Below, piece by piece: positions 1 through 16,463 of a DNA stretch of 64,000 bases. A program made the position numbers and the translations under genes. The notes beneath the pieces are model-generated. The model was not told the origin of the DNA, ran no database searches, and saw nothing but the letters and a program-made list of their open reading frames with translations. How positions within the stretch are numbered: the first letter of the stretch is position 1; the number at the start of each line of letters is the position of its first letter. Origin of the DNA: Burkholderia plantarii (GTDB lineage Bacteria; Pseudomonadota; Gammaproteobacteria; Burkholderiales; Burkholderiaceae); assembly GCF_001411805.1 (NCBI RefSeq), contig NZ_CP007213.1:2232001-2296000 (forward strand), given 5' to 3'.

Positions 1-7456
<7,456 letters not shown>

Positions 7457-7543
7457 TTCGTCCCTCGCCCTGCCTCTCGCCCTGCTTCGTCACGGCGCCG
7501 CGTCATGCGCGGCGATCCGGGCGCGCTGCGCGCCCGGCCCTCT

Positions 7544-8602
7544 TCATTCCTCGCCGACCTCGTGACGCTCGCGCGCCTGCGGTCCGTGGCGATGGTCCTG
7601 GCCGTGCCAGGACGACACCGCGCCGTACTGATCCTGCTGCGCCACGATGCGGTGCTGCTGCCAGTGCCGCGCGCCGGCCTCGTCGGCCGCGGCGGGCCGC
7701 GCCTGCACCACGCCCGCGCGCGACGGCGCGAAGTCGGCGGCGATCACCACGTCGGCGGCGCTCGCCTGGCCGAACGCGGCGCGGGCCGCTTCCACGTTCT
7801 GCTTCTGGCGTTTCAGGAACGGGCAGCGGTCGTCGGCCGGCAGGTTCGCGTCGTCGAGGAAATACTGCTTCCATTCGAGGTTGCCGGGGTCGCCGTAGAA
7901 ACCCAGATCCGGATGCGCCGCCACCTCGTCCCAGGTTTCCAGGCGCTTGCGCACCTGGTTGCGCGCCTCGCGGCCGATCACCTTGTTGGTGATGGTGTCG
8001 ACGAACACGCTGCGCGGCTGGAACAGCAGCACCATGCCCGGCCCGAGGTTGCGGCTGTGGCGCGAGCGGAACGACGGGCACGCGCAGACCACGAAGGTCT
8101 CCACGCCCGCGAACGAGAACTCCCAGTCGCCGTCGGACGGATCGGGCTGCGCGTCGGCCTTCGGATCGGGATCGACGTCGTGCAGGTGCTGCAGGATCTG
8201 CCAGAAGTGCTGCTGGTAAGCCTCGTGCGTGAGCGGCTGCGGGTCCGGCTCGAAGAACACCGCGATGTTGTTCTTGCGGTACTCGGGCCGCAGCGCCAGT
8301 TCCGCGAAGGTCTGCATCGTGGCGGGCAACTGCGAGATGTCCTTGCCGTTCACGTAGGCGTAGAACATCTCGCCGCGCTTCTCGGCCATGGTGCCGAAGA
8401 AGCACGGATAGTCGGGGTGCATCACCTGCTTGCGCAGCGTCTCGTACGACGCGTCGAGCCAGGCCGGCGGGTTTGCGGCGGCGCCGAGCGCGCGTCCGGC
8501 GATGACGCGGCTCTTCCAGTCGCCCGGATCGAAGCCCTCGCTGCCGGGTGTCGCCACGCCGGGTTGCGGCATCACGTTGACCTTGTCCTCGGTTGATCGC
8601 AT
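7544..8602 (-). CDS. grbE: YqcI/YcgG (DcsA-like) haem protein, putative arginine N-hydroxylase for graminine
   Basis: This 352-residue protein belongs to the YqcI/YcgG family. Hallmarks visible are YPCFFG (65-70), the stretch CPSFRSRHSRN (175-185) and the following MVLLFQPR (190-197). Characterised relatives such as DcsA of D-cycloserine biosynthesis are haem enzymes that hydroxylate the guanidine nitrogen of arginine. In gramibactin-type clusters a gene of this sort and its cupin partner are required for the diazeniumdiolate amino acid graminine, which derives from arginine. I assign the grbE name by this similarity and by gene order, not by a database search. The ATG at 8602 is preceded by GAGGATAT. 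The gene lies 94 bases after the cupin protein and 87 bases before the lipo-initiating synthetase, so the three form one operon. The C-terminal ~60 residues (Gln/His-rich) look low-complexity and may not be part of the fold. Function is inferred. Confidence 0.8.
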   Translation of the reverse strand: MRSTEDKVNVMPQPGVATPGSEGFDPGDWKSRVIAGRALGAAANPPAWLDASYETLRKQVMHPDYPCFFGTMAEKRGEMFYAYVNGKDISQLPATMQTFAELALRPEYRKNNIAVFFEPDPQPLTHEAYQQHFWQILQHLHDVDPDPKADAQPDPSDGDWEFSFAGVETFVVCACPSFRSRHSRNLGPGMVLLFQPRSVFVDTITNKVIGREARNQVRKRLETWDEVAAHPDLGFYGDPGNLEWKQYFLDDANLPADDRCPFLKRQKQNVEAARAAFGQASAADVVIAADFAPSRAGVVQARPAAADEAGARHWQQHRIVAQQDQYGAVSSWHGQDHRHGPQARERHEVGEE

Positions 8603-8696
8603 TTCATATCCTCGTTCGTCGCCTGCGCGGGCGAGCGTGCCGGGCCGCGCGGAATGCGCGGCCCACCATTCAAAGCGGATTCCTGCCGGGCAGGAC

Positions 8697-10133
8697 TCAG
8701 GCGGACGCGTTCGAGTTGGCCTCGAGTTCCGCGACGAGCGCCTTCACCCAGTCGTCCGGAATGATCGGCTGGTGGTACGTGCATTCGCCGGAGAGCACCG
8801 TGGAGCCGTGCAGGCGGCCGTCGGGGATCAGCACCTTGTCGCCGACGTTCATCTTCAGCTGCATGCCGACATTGCCCCAGAACAGCATCTCGCCCTCCTC
8901 GATCGTCACGAGGCGGTGATCGTTGTGGACGTGGGTGGTCGAGCACATCTCGAACGGCTCGACGAAGGTCTCGCGGTCGATGCCGGGGCACTCGACGTCG
9001 ATGCGGTCGCTGATGCGATGCGCGAAGCGGACGTAATGGCGGATCGACGAGAGCCACAGCAGCTGTTCGCCGAGATCCCAGCGGCCGCGCTCGCAAAGCC
9101 GCTCGTGCGCGGCGGTGCCCTGCACGGCCTGCGCATAGGCGGGCGGCCCGAAGCGTCCGGCAATCGTTTGCAGAGCCTGCTCGAACCGCGCGACGAGCGC
9201 GTCGGCACGGCGCTCGACATCACCGGGCTGGCGGCCGGCCGGCACAAGATGCGCGCAGGCACGCTCGAGCGCGGCGCCGAACGCGAGCCATTCGGCTTCG
9301 GCCGCGAACGCGGCGCCGGCGAACGCGAACGCGCGATCGGGACGACGGCCGAGCGCGTAGAGCAGGTTGCATTTCGCGGTGCTGGTGGGCAGATAGAACT
9401 GCCAGTACGCGTGCTGCTGGCGCGTCACGCCCACCGACGCGGCGATCTTCTCGAGCAGCGCGTCGTCGGGCAGGTCGCCTTGCAGCGTCGGACGCAGCGC
9501 GTCGGGCAGCATGTCGAGGAAGCCGCTCGCCGTGGCGCGCGCGAGCGCACGGCGCTTGGACGGCAGTTGCGCCCAGCGCTGCACCATGATGAAACGCAGC
9601 CCCTCCTGCAGATAGTCGTTGCGCATCAGGCGCGCGAAGGTCTCGGTCCAGAACGCCGTCTCGTCGTCGATGACGCGCTTCAGGCGCGCGGCCGCGGCGC
9701 CCGCCTCGGCTTCCACGGTCTGGTCCCGCGCCAGGTATTCGAACGCGTAGGCTTCGAGGAACGGCACGATCTGCGCGCCGAACACCTGCACGTCGTCGCC
9801 GTAGAAGCCGCTGAAGTGCTGCCATTCGTCGGCGTCCGCGCTGCGCGGCAGGCGCGCCACGCCAAGCTCGTAGATCGACAGCAGCGTGCGGCCCGAGGCC
9901 AGCGCCGGCAGGCGGCTCACGTTGTGCATGCGCACCGGCTTCTGGAACTTCAGGAACTCGAAATCCTCGGGGCGCAGCGGCCGGCGGTGGAAATCGTCGT
10001 CGAGCAGCAGTTCGCTGACCTGCGCGCTGCGGAACGCGTGGGCGGCGGAGAACTGCTTGATCAGCTCGACATGGCGTTCGCTTTGTCCGACGAACGGCGA
10101 GAAGTCAAATAGCAAGGGCATGGCTTGCGTCAT
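8697..10133 (-). CDS. grbD: Helical plus C-terminal cupin protein, putative diazeniumdiolate-forming enzyme
   Basis: The 478-residue protein has a long alpha-helical N-terminal part (about 1-370). Its C-terminal cupin (about 385-460) carries HVH at 401-403 and H406, then E412/E413. A second motif G431...P437 is followed by H442, with H454 further on; these are plausible metal ligands. The helical-plus-cupin layout recalls SznF, which turns an N-hydroxylated arginine into an N-nitroso product using a haem-oxygenase-like diiron domain and a cupin; that comparison is mine. In gramibactin clusters grbD is required for N-nitrosohydroxylamine formation and has been used for genome mining. The ATG at 10133 has AAGGAAC nine bases upstream. 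It is the first recognised gene of the operon leading to the haem protein and the lipo-initiating NRPS. A Fur-box-like site lies about 350 bases upstream, leaving a long leader. Confidence 0.78.
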   Translation of the reverse strand: MTQAMPLLFDFSPFVGQSERHVELIKQFSAAHAFRSAQVSELLLDDDFHRRPLRPEDFEFLKFQKPVRMHNVSRLPALASGRTLLSIYELGVARLPRSADADEWQHFSGFYGDDVQVFGAQIVPFLEAYAFEYLARDQTVEAEAGAAAARLKRVIDDETAFWTETFARLMRNDYLQEGLRFIMVQRWAQLPSKRRALARATASGFLDMLPDALRPTLQGDLPDDALLEKIAASVGVTRQQHAYWQFYLPTSTAKCNLLYALGRRPDRAFAFAGAAFAAEAEWLAFGAALERACAHLVPAGRQPGDVERRADALVARFEQALQTIAGRFGPPAYAQAVQGTAAHERLCERGRWDLGEQLLWLSSIRHYVRFAHRISDRIDVECPGIDRETFVEPFEMCSTTHVHNDHRLVTIEEGEMLFWGNVGMQLKMNVGDKVLIPDGRLHGSTVLSGECTYHQPIIPDDWVKALVAELEANSNASA

Positions 10134-10155
10134 GGCGAAGGTTCCTTGGGAGAAA

Positions 10156-10341
10156 TCACGAGAGCGCGCGGAGCGGCCGGAAAGCCGGCGAGCGCGGGAA
10201 AAGGCCGGACGCGCCGGCAACGGGCGCCGCGCGCAGGCATGCGCGGCAGCGGGCGGATCGGGGCGGGCTGCGGACAGGCCCGGCCGGGCGGACAGGGCGC
10301 GCGGCGTTCGACATCGTCATGCACAGGTCAGCGACATTCAT
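10156..10341 (-). CDS. Candidate short leader ORF before the cupin gene
   Basis: A 61-codon frame starts at the ATG at 10341 (MNVADLCMTMSN...) directly after a strong ribosome-binding sequence, GGAGGGAACG. It ends 22 bases before the cupin gene. The first 13 residues look like ordinary coding sequence; the remainder is Arg/Pro/Ala-rich, as expected of random GC-rich DNA. I recognise no family. It could be a translated leader that couples or tunes expression of the downstream operon, or chance. Its support is the Shine-Dalgarno sequence and its place between the Fur-like site and the operon. Confidence 0.25.
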   Translation of the reverse strand: MNVADLCMTMSNAARPVRPAGPVRSPPRSARCRACLRAAPVAGASGLFPRSPAFRPLRALS

Positions 10342-10480
10342 CGTTCCCTCCATCGCCCGTTCACGGCGTGCCCCGGCATGAGGGCGGCGCCACGCGGGTC
10401 AATTGCACGACCCGGCTTCGGCCCGAAGCGTGTCGTGTCCGGTTAGTTATGGACCAGCATACGAATCAACAATGCAAATT

Positions 10481-10499
10481 GGAATGATTCGCATTCTAT
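10481..10499 (-). promoter_or_regulatory. Fur-box-like site upstream of the cupin/haem/NRPS operon
   Basis: On the minus strand the core reads AATGCGAATCATT, matching 11 of 13 bases of the Fur core AATGATAATCATT. It lies in the 527-base gap between the receptor gene and the cupin gene, about 350 bases before the latter. A possible minus-strand promoter overlaps it (TTCCAA, 17 bases, TATGCT). Iron repression of the operon is inferred. Confidence 0.55.
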
Positions 10500-10581
10500 G
10501 TTTCAGTTTCACGACCACCAGGTGACCGCCGCTGTCATACATGCGCTTTCCTGCCGACACATGCTCCCGGCCAGGCCGGGT

Positions 10582-10613
10582 AAAACGGCCCGGGCGCGCG
10601 GAACGCCCGGGCC
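10582..10613 (-). terminator. Rho-independent terminator after the receptor gene
   Basis: A perfect 10-base-pair GC stem (GGCCCGGGCG at 10587-10596 with CGCCCGGGCC at 10604-10613, 7-base loop) is followed in the minus direction by GTTTTA. It sits about 50 bases beyond the stop of the TonB-dependent receptor and would separate it from the next operon. Confidence 0.7.
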
Positions 10614-10660
10614 TTCGATGCGGCGGGACCGGCCCGCCGCGTTGCCTCGATCCAGCTTGA

Positions 10661-12844
10661 TCAGAAGTCCGAACGCACCGTCAGCATCACGTTGCGGCGG
10701 TCGCCGAACACGCTGTAGAAGTTGCCGGGCGGACGCAGGTAGTAGTCGCGGTTGAAAATGTTGTTCAACGACACCGCGGCTTCCACGTGCTTGTTGAAGC
10801 GGTAGGACACCTCGGCATTGAAGATCGCGTAGCCGCCCTGCACCACGCCACGCGTGGTCTGCGTCTGGGCCAGCATGCCGCCGCCAACCGACAGGCCGCG
10901 CAACTGGCCGCGCGAGAACGCGTATTTGGTCCACAGCTTGAACAGATGCTTCGGATCGGTGCCTTCCGACAGATCCGCCGCGGCGTTGTCGTAAGACGCG
11001 TTCAGGTACGTGTAGCCCGCGTAGATATTCCAGTTCTCGGTCGGCTGCCCGGTCACCTCGAACTCGAAGCCCTGGTCGCGCACCTTGCCGGCCGGGATCG
11101 AGAACGTCGGATTGTTCGGGTCCGCCACCGCGCGGTTGTTGTCGTTGATGCGGAACAGCGCCGCGGTGGTGTTCAGACGGCCGCCGAGGAAGCTGTTCTT
11201 GATCCCGATTTCATACTGCTCGCCGGTACGCGGCGGCACCACGCTGCCGTCCGCCTCGTTCGCCACCTGCGCGGCGAGGAACTTCGAGTAGCTCGCGTAG
11301 GCCGTGGTCGACTTCGTGATGTCCCAGACCAGCCCGACCGACGGCAGGAACCGGTGGTTCAGGTTCACGTTGGTCTTCCAGTCGGCCACCGTCGGCAGCG
11401 TCGACTGCGTGCGCTGCTCGTAGAACGCCTCGCGCCCGCCGAGCACCAGCGTGACCGGATCGAGCAGCTTCACGCGCGCCTGCGCGTAGAAGCCGTACTG
11501 CACGAGCCGCGTGTTGGTGCCGAACTTGAACGGCACGTTGACCTTGCCGATCACGTTCGGGTCGTAGAGGCTGAACGTGCCGAGCGGGCCGGGGCCGACC
11601 AGCGACTGGCTGCCGCTCAGCGCCGTTTCCGACATCAACGAGTAGTTCGCGCCGATCGTCAGCGTATGGGTACGGCCGAGCGCCTCGATCGGGCCGGTCA
11701 CGTTGGTGTCGGCGCCGAACCAGTCATAGGTGTTCTGCTGACGGCGTTCCGTGTACTTCGCGATCCCCGGGGCGAGCGCGCCCGGACCCGGATCGGCCTC
11801 GTCCGAACTCACGTATTCGTGGCGGTAGAACAGCGTCGTCTGGGACTTCCAGCCGTTCGAGAAACGGTGAACCAGGTTGCCGTTCACTTCCTGCATCGAG
11901 GTGTAGCCGTAGTTCCAGTCCGGCGAGAAATTCTGCGAATACGAGCTGCCCACGCGCGCGAACGGCGCCGCCGAGGTCGGCGTCGCGAACAGACCCGGCG
12001 CGCCGTAGTCGTAGCCGTTGTTGGTGTTGACCTGGTAGCCGGCGGAAAGCGACAGCGTGGTGCGCGGCGTGATATCCCAGTCGAGCGCGCCGTAAGCCGT
12101 CACTTCCTTCTTGCGCGCCCGGTCGATCGACTGATGCTGGTCGCTGCCGATCAACACGGCGCGGCCGCGCAAGGTGCCGTCCTTGTTCAGTGCGCCGGTC
12201 ACGTCCACCATCTGGCGCACGCCGCCGAACGAGCTGACCTGGGTTTCGGTCGCGAGATGGAATTCCTTCTGCGGGCGCTTGCGCACCAGGTTCACGGTGC
12301 CGCCCGGCTCGCCGTTGCCGTCGAGCACGGCGTTCGGTCCGCGCACGAGCTCGACGCGGTCGTAGATGCCGAGATCGAATTGCTGCAGGTATTCGAGGCC
12401 GCTCACGATCGACACGCCGTCGAACTCGATGCCGAGCTGGGTGCCGCGCGAGTGGAAATACGCGGTGCCGTCGCCGTACTCGATCGCGCTCACGCCGGTC
12501 ATGAAGCGCAGCGCGTCCTGGATCGTCGTCATGTTCTGGTCGTTCATGCGCTCGCGCGTGAGCACCGACACCGACGCGGGAATCTCCTTGATCGCCACCG
12601 GCGTGCGGCCGCCGATGGTGGCGTTGCGCGTGGTGTACGAACCGCTGTCTTCCGTGGTCGCGTCGGCCTCGGAGGTGACGTTCACGGTCGGCAGCGCGGT
12701 GGCCGGCGCGCCCTGCGGGGCGGCGACCTGCTGCGCGTGGGCGGCACCCGCCCAGGTCGCGCACAGCGCCACGGCGATCGGCGTGAGCCGGATCATGCCC
12801 GCCGATCGATACGAAACGCGCTTACCGCGTCGCCACAAGTCCAT
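10661..12844 (-). CDS. TonB-dependent ferric siderophore receptor
   Basis: The 727-residue outer-membrane receptor has a signal peptide ending near AHAQ (35-38). A TonB-box-like stretch (LPTVNVTSEAD) and a plug domain with VELVRGPNAVLDGNGEPGG follow. Next comes a 22-strand-type barrel ending in the terminal phenylalanine typical of barrel proteins. It resembles the FpvA/FhuE group of receptors for hydroxamate and mixed-ligand siderophores. The ATG at 12844 has GGGAA seven bases upstream; an in-frame ATG at 12856 has a poorer site. It is monocistronic, with its own Fur-controlled promoter (13036-13064) and a terminator at 10582-10613. Standing between the importer and the graminine genes, it most likely takes up the siderophore made here. 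Ligand identity is inferred from context. Confidence 0.94.
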   Translation of the reverse strand: MDLWRRGKRVSYRSAGMIRLTPIAVALCATWAGAAHAQQVAAPQGAPATALPTVNVTSEADATTEDSGSYTTRNATIGGRTPVAIKEIPASVSVLTRERMNDQNMTTIQDALRFMTGVSAIEYGDGTAYFHSRGTQLGIEFDGVSIVSGLEYLQQFDLGIYDRVELVRGPNAVLDGNGEPGGTVNLVRKRPQKEFHLATETQVSSFGGVRQMVDVTGALNKDGTLRGRAVLIGSDQHQSIDRARKKEVTAYGALDWDITPRTTLSLSAGYQVNTNNGYDYGAPGLFATPTSAAPFARVGSSYSQNFSPDWNYGYTSMQEVNGNLVHRFSNGWKSQTTLFYRHEYVSSDEADPGPGALAPGIAKYTERRQQNTYDWFGADTNVTGPIEALGRTHTLTIGANYSLMSETALSGSQSLVGPGPLGTFSLYDPNVIGKVNVPFKFGTNTRLVQYGFYAQARVKLLDPVTLVLGGREAFYEQRTQSTLPTVADWKTNVNLNHRFLPSVGLVWDITKSTTAYASYSKFLAAQVANEADGSVVPPRTGEQYEIGIKNSFLGGRLNTTAALFRINDNNRAVADPNNPTFSIPAGKVRDQGFEFEVTGQPTENWNIYAGYTYLNASYDNAAADLSEGTDPKHLFKLWTKYAFSRGQLRGLSVGGGMLAQTQTTRGVVQGGYAIFNAEVSYRFNKHVEAAVSLNNIFNRDYYLRPPGNFYSVFGDRRNVMLTVRSDF

Positions 12845-13035
12845 CGAGATTCCCATTTTGTTCGCTGCGCTCCATGTGTGGTCTGCCGCCCGCCGCAGCC
12901 GGATCAACACGTTCCGGCGGTCGCTTGTAAGAATCGCCGCCGTGACTCGCGCATGCCCGTCATCGACATTTCTGAGGTACGGCGATCGCATTTGGCCGGC
13001 CTTCACGCACCCCGTTGGCCAAACCGCGAGTGAGA

Positions 13036-13064
13036 ATATTACCGATAACGATTCTCATTTGCAA
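13036..13064 (-). promoter_or_regulatory. Sigma-70-like promoter of the receptor gene
   Basis: On the minus strand a -35 of TTGCAA (13059-13064) is separated by exactly 17 bases from a -10 of TAATAT (13036-13041). It lies about 190 bases before the receptor start. The Fur-box-like site at 13044-13062 fills the spacer, the usual arrangement for iron repression. Confidence 0.65.
13044..13062. promoter_or_regulatory. Fur box over the receptor promoter
   Basis: The sequence GATAACGATTCTCATTTGC matches the 19-base Fur consensus at about 13 positions. Fifteen of 19 positions are shared with the site before mbtH (36393-36411). It overlaps the -35 and the spacer of the receptor promoter, so iron-loaded Fur should block transcription. 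Confidence 0.75.
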
Positions 13065-13369
13065 TTTATTTACGAGATGGAATGCGGTGATTGGCGGTGC
13101 TATCGAATGCGCCTATCGGACCGGCGGGATCGATGGCGCGGGCCGTCGGTCGGGCGAGCTGGCAGACCGTCGGTATCACGACGATCTGATTGTGAAAACG
13201 CCGGGAAAACGCCGTGCGCAAGGCTTTCAGCTCGGTTTCATTCTGCTGTCCGAATCAATGCCGAACCATCCCCCGGACGAGCCGCACCGATCATCCCGAA
13301 CGCGTTTCGTTCAAGTGTCCTAACTAGATGGCAAGCAATTGACCCATGCAAAGACGCGCAATAAAACCG

Positions 13370-13412
13370 GAATGATTCCACGCCACCGCCGCGTCTGGAC
13401 GCGGCGGTGGCG
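13370..13412 (-). terminator. Rho-independent terminator after the siderophore import genes
   Basis: A perfect 15-base inverted repeat (13381-13395 with 13398-13412, core CACCGCCGCGTC / GACGCGGCGGTG) is followed in the minus direction by GGTTTTATT. It lies just past the stop of the double permease gene and ends the long mbtH-to-permease transcript. Confidence 0.75.
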
Positions 13413-13426
13413 CGGCGGCGTTCCGC

Positions 13427-15454
13427 TCAGGTGGACGTCACCGTCTTGCGCAGCATCAGCGCGATCAGGTACGGGCCGCCGATCAGCGTGGCGACGAGCC
13501 CCGAGGCGACCTCCTCCGGGAACACCAGCTGGCGGCCGAGCCACTCGGCGAACGCCATCAGCAAGGCGCCGATCACGGCCGCGACGAGGATCTGCGAGGC
13601 GGGCCGGCGCGCGCCGGAGAAGCGCGCGATATGCGGCGCGATCAGGCCGACGAACGACAGCGGCCCGACCAGCATCGTCGAGGCGGCCGTCAGCACCGAG
13701 GCGAGCAGCAGGATCGTCACGCGGGCGCGGGCGACCGGCACGCCGAGGCCGCCCGCCACGCCGGCGCCGAGCCCGAGCGCCTCGACCCAGCGGCTCAGCA
13801 GCGGCGCGCAGGCGAGGCCGAGCAGCGCGATCACGGTGGCGCCGTAGGCGATCGGCGCCTGGACGTAGTAGGTCGAGCCGACGATGAAATTCAGCACCAG
13901 CCCGACGCGCGAGTCGCCGCTCGACATCATCGCGCTGACGATCGCCTGCAGCAGCGCGCTGATCGCCACGCCGATCAGCAGCAGCCGCTCCGGCGCGAAC
14001 GCGGCGCGCGAGCCGAGCCACATCAACAGCGCGAGCGTGACGATCACGCCGCCGAGGCAGCTTGCGAACAGCACGCCCGGGCTCGGCAGCACGCCGGCGA
14101 ACAGCACCACCACGATGCCGAGCATGCCGCCCGAGCTGACGCCGAGCAGGTCCGGGCTTGCCATCGGGTTGGCGGTGACGCGCTGGATCAGCGTGCCGCC
14201 GATCGCGAGCAGCACGCCGGCCGCGGCGGCCGCGATGGTGTGCGGCGCGCGCCAGAACAGGATCGCGCGCATCTGCTCGAGATCGCCGATGCGCCAGCCG
14301 TCGAGCGTGCGCGTGACGCCGAAGCTGAGCCCGATCACCAGCACCAGCGCGACGAGCGCGACCGGCAGCCGGCGCGCGAGCCGCGCGGGCGGCGCGGCGG
14401 CGATGCCGGCCGCGTGCAGGTCGGGCTGCGCGCGCAGCTGCGGCAACAGCAGCAGCAGCAGCGGCACGCCGACCAGCGAGGTGACGGTGCCGGTCGGGAT
14501 CAGGTGCGCCGAGAACAGTTCGGCCGACGAGGCCACGCGCACCAGCTCGTCGGTCAGCCACAGCAGCGCGGCGCCGAGGCACGGCGCCCAGATCAGCCGC
14601 TGGCCGAGCCGCCGCGCGCCGGCGAGCCGCGCGAGCGTGGGCGCGGCCAGCCCGACGAAACCGATCACGCCGACCGTGGAGACCACCGCGGCGGTCAGCA
14701 CCACCGAGATCAGCAGCGCCACGGCGCGCGTGCGATGCAGGCCCACGCCAAGGCTGCGCACCGTCGCGTCGCCGGCGTCGAACACGCCGAGCGGACGCCG
14801 CAGCAGCACGGTGACGATCGCGCAGCCGAGCACCGCCAGCGCGAGCAGTCGGCTCTCGTGCCAGCCGGTCTGGTCGAGCGCGCCGCCGCCCCAGATCATC
14901 AGGCCGCGCAGCAGCTCGAAGTGCGCCATCGACAGCGCCAGGCAGATCGCCCCGCAGTAGAGGTTGACGATCATGCCCGACAGCACCACCGCGAGCGGCG
15001 CCATCTTCTGCCGTGCGGACAGCGCGAACACGATCAGTATCGCGACGGTGCCGCCCGCCAGCGCGATCGCGGGGCGGCCCAGCACGAGCCACGACGGCGC
15101 CCACAGATCGGCGAGGATCAGCGCGAGGTAGGCGCCGGGGAACACGCCGAGCGTCATCGGCTCGGCGAGCGGGTTGCGCAGCACCTGCTGCGCGAGCGTG
15201 CCGGCCAGCGCGAGCGCGCCGCCGCAAAGCAGCGTCATCGCGATGCGCGGCAGCATGCTGTCGCGCACCAGGATCTGGTGCAGGTCGCGCGGGTCGGGCG
15301 CGACGAGCGCCTGCCAGAACGGCGCGCCGTCGAGTTCGGTGCGGATGCCGACCACCGCCAGCAGCAGCGAGACGGCGAGCAGCGCGCCCACCAGCCACCA
15401 GCGGAACTCGCGCGGCGCAACAAGGCGCGGCAAGGTCATGGGATTACGCAACAC
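13427..15454 (-). CDS. Siderophore ABC importer permease, fused double FecCD (FhuB-like)
   Basis: At 675 residues this is twice the length of a single FecCD permease and holds two homologous halves (about 20-340 and 360-670), as in FhuB. Each half carries the family signatures: GTLAQQVLRNPLAEPMTLGV in the first and GTLIQRVTANPMASPDLLGV in the second, with GVIGFVGLAAP and GPLSFVGLIAPHIARF further on. It should form the whole membrane channel for ferric siderophore or released ligand. The GTG at 15454 overlaps the binding-protein gene by 11 bases and has GGAGGA just upstream; the ATG at 15439 is an alternative with a weaker site. It is the last gene of the import set, followed by a terminator. 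Confidence 0.93.
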   Translation of the reverse strand: MLRNPMTLPRLVAPREFRWWLVGALLAVSLLLAVVGIRTELDGAPFWQALVAPDPRDLHQILVRDSMLPRIAMTLLCGGALALAGTLAQQVLRNPLAEPMTLGVFPGAYLALILADLWAPSWLVLGRPAIALAGGTVAILIVFALSARQKMAPLAVVLSGMIVNLYCGAICLALSMAHFELLRGLMIWGGGALDQTGWHESRLLALAVLGCAIVTVLLRRPLGVFDAGDATVRSLGVGLHRTRAVALLISVVLTAAVVSTVGVIGFVGLAAPTLARLAGARRLGQRLIWAPCLGAALLWLTDELVRVASSAELFSAHLIPTGTVTSLVGVPLLLLLLPQLRAQPDLHAAGIAAAPPARLARRLPVALVALVLVIGLSFGVTRTLDGWRIGDLEQMRAILFWRAPHTIAAAAAGVLLAIGGTLIQRVTANPMASPDLLGVSSGGMLGIVVVLFAGVLPSPGVLFASCLGGVIVTLALLMWLGSRAAFAPERLLLIGVAISALLQAIVSAMMSSGDSRVGLVLNFIVGSTYYVQAPIAYGATVIALLGLACAPLLSRWVEALGLGAGVAGGLGVPVARARVTILLLASVLTAASTMLVGPLSFVGLIAPHIARFSGARRPASQILVAAVIGALLMAFAEWLGRQLVFPEEVASGLVATLIGGPYLIALMLRKTVTST

Positions 15455-16463
15455 CGCCTCCTCCCGCCTCGATCGTCGTCAGCGCCGCCTCGATCGCCTC
15501 GGCGAATCGTTGCATCGATACCAATCCTCCATAAGGCGCGATCACGGGCAGCTTCGCGACGCGCCGTTCGCGCACCGCCGGCAGCGCCTGCCAGATCGCA
15601 TTGCCGTCGAGCCCGCGGCGCGCGGCCGGCTTGACCGGGCCAACCAGCAGCACGCTCGCCTCGGGCACCTCGGCGAGCCGCTGCAGCGGCACCAGCGTGT
15701 AGCCCGCCTGGGTCGGCCAGGTCGCGCCGCCGTCGCGCGGATGCGCGGCGTTGGCCGCGCCGAGCTTCGCGAGCATCTCGTCGAACAGGCTGCCGCGGCC
15801 GTAGACGCGCAAATGGCGGTCGTCGACCAGATCGGCCACGATCAGCGGATGGCGCAGCAGCGCCGGCCGGGCCGCGAGCCGCGCGCGCACCGCCTCGGTG
15901 GTGCGGGCCGCCTCGGCCACCAGCTGGTCCGCGCGCCCGGTGCGCCCGAGCCGCGCGCCGAGCGTCACCGTCTCGCCGCACAGATCGCGGTACGGCTGCG
16001 CGCTCGTCATGTACTGGCTCAGCGTGATGGTGGGCGCGATGCGCTGCAGCGTTCGCAGCGCCGGCAGGTGGCCCGGCGTGATCACCAGCAGGTCCGGCTT
16101 CAGCGCCAGCAGCACCTCGAAGTTCGGCTGGTACAGCAGGCCGATGTCGGCCACGCCCGGCGGCAGCGGCGGCTCGACGATCGAGCTGCGATACCAGTCG
16201 GGCAGCGAGACGCCGATCGGCACCACGCCGAGCGCGAGCAGCGTCTCGGTCAGTTCCCAGTTCATCGAGACGACGCGCGTGGGGATGGCGGCGGGCACGG
16301 CACCATCCGAAGCGGCGGCGGCCGGCGCCGCCGCGCGCAGCGGCGCGGACCAGGCCAGCGCGCCGAGCAGGCCGAGCGCGCCGCCCTGGGCGAGCCAGCG
16401 GCGGCGGCGAGGATCGAGGCGCCGCGCGGGGGGCGCGCGCCGGACGGAAAGCGGCCGGCTCAT
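15444..16463 (-). CDS. Siderophore-binding periplasmic protein (FhuD/FecB family), Tat-type signal
   Basis: The 339-residue protein begins with an arginine-rich leader (RRRRWLAQGG) followed by a hydrophobic stretch ending in AAAPAAAA, consistent with Tat export. The rest is the two-lobed iron-siderophore binding fold, with RVVSMNWELTETLLALGV and KPDLLVITPGHL as family-type segments. It delivers the ferric siderophore to the double permease. Its ATG overlaps the stop of the ATPase gene by four bases (ATGA), and its own end overlaps the permease start, so the three importer genes are translationally coupled. Confidence 0.92.
   Translation of the reverse strand: MSRPLSVRRAPPARRLDPRRRRWLAQGGALGLLGALAWSAPLRAAAPAAAASDGAVPAAIPTRVVSMNWELTETLLALGVVPIGVSLPDWYRSSIVEPPLPPGVADIGLLYQPNFEVLLALKPDLLVITPGHLPALRTLQRIAPTITLSQYMTSAQPYRDLCGETVTLGARLGRTGRADQLVAEAARTTEAVRARLAARPALLRHPLIVADLVDDRHLRVYGRGSLFDEMLAKLGAANAAHPRDGGATWPTQAGYTLVPLQRLAEVPEASVLLVGPVKPAARRGLDGNAIWQALPAVRERRVAKLPVIAPYGGLVSMQRFAEAIEAALTTIEAGGGGVA

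Noticed and set aside
7544..10133. The haem and cupin proteins as unrelated hypothetical genes
   Set aside because: Their operon with the lipo-initiating NRPS and the YqcI/YcgG and cupin signatures fit the graminine pair better than chance neighbours.
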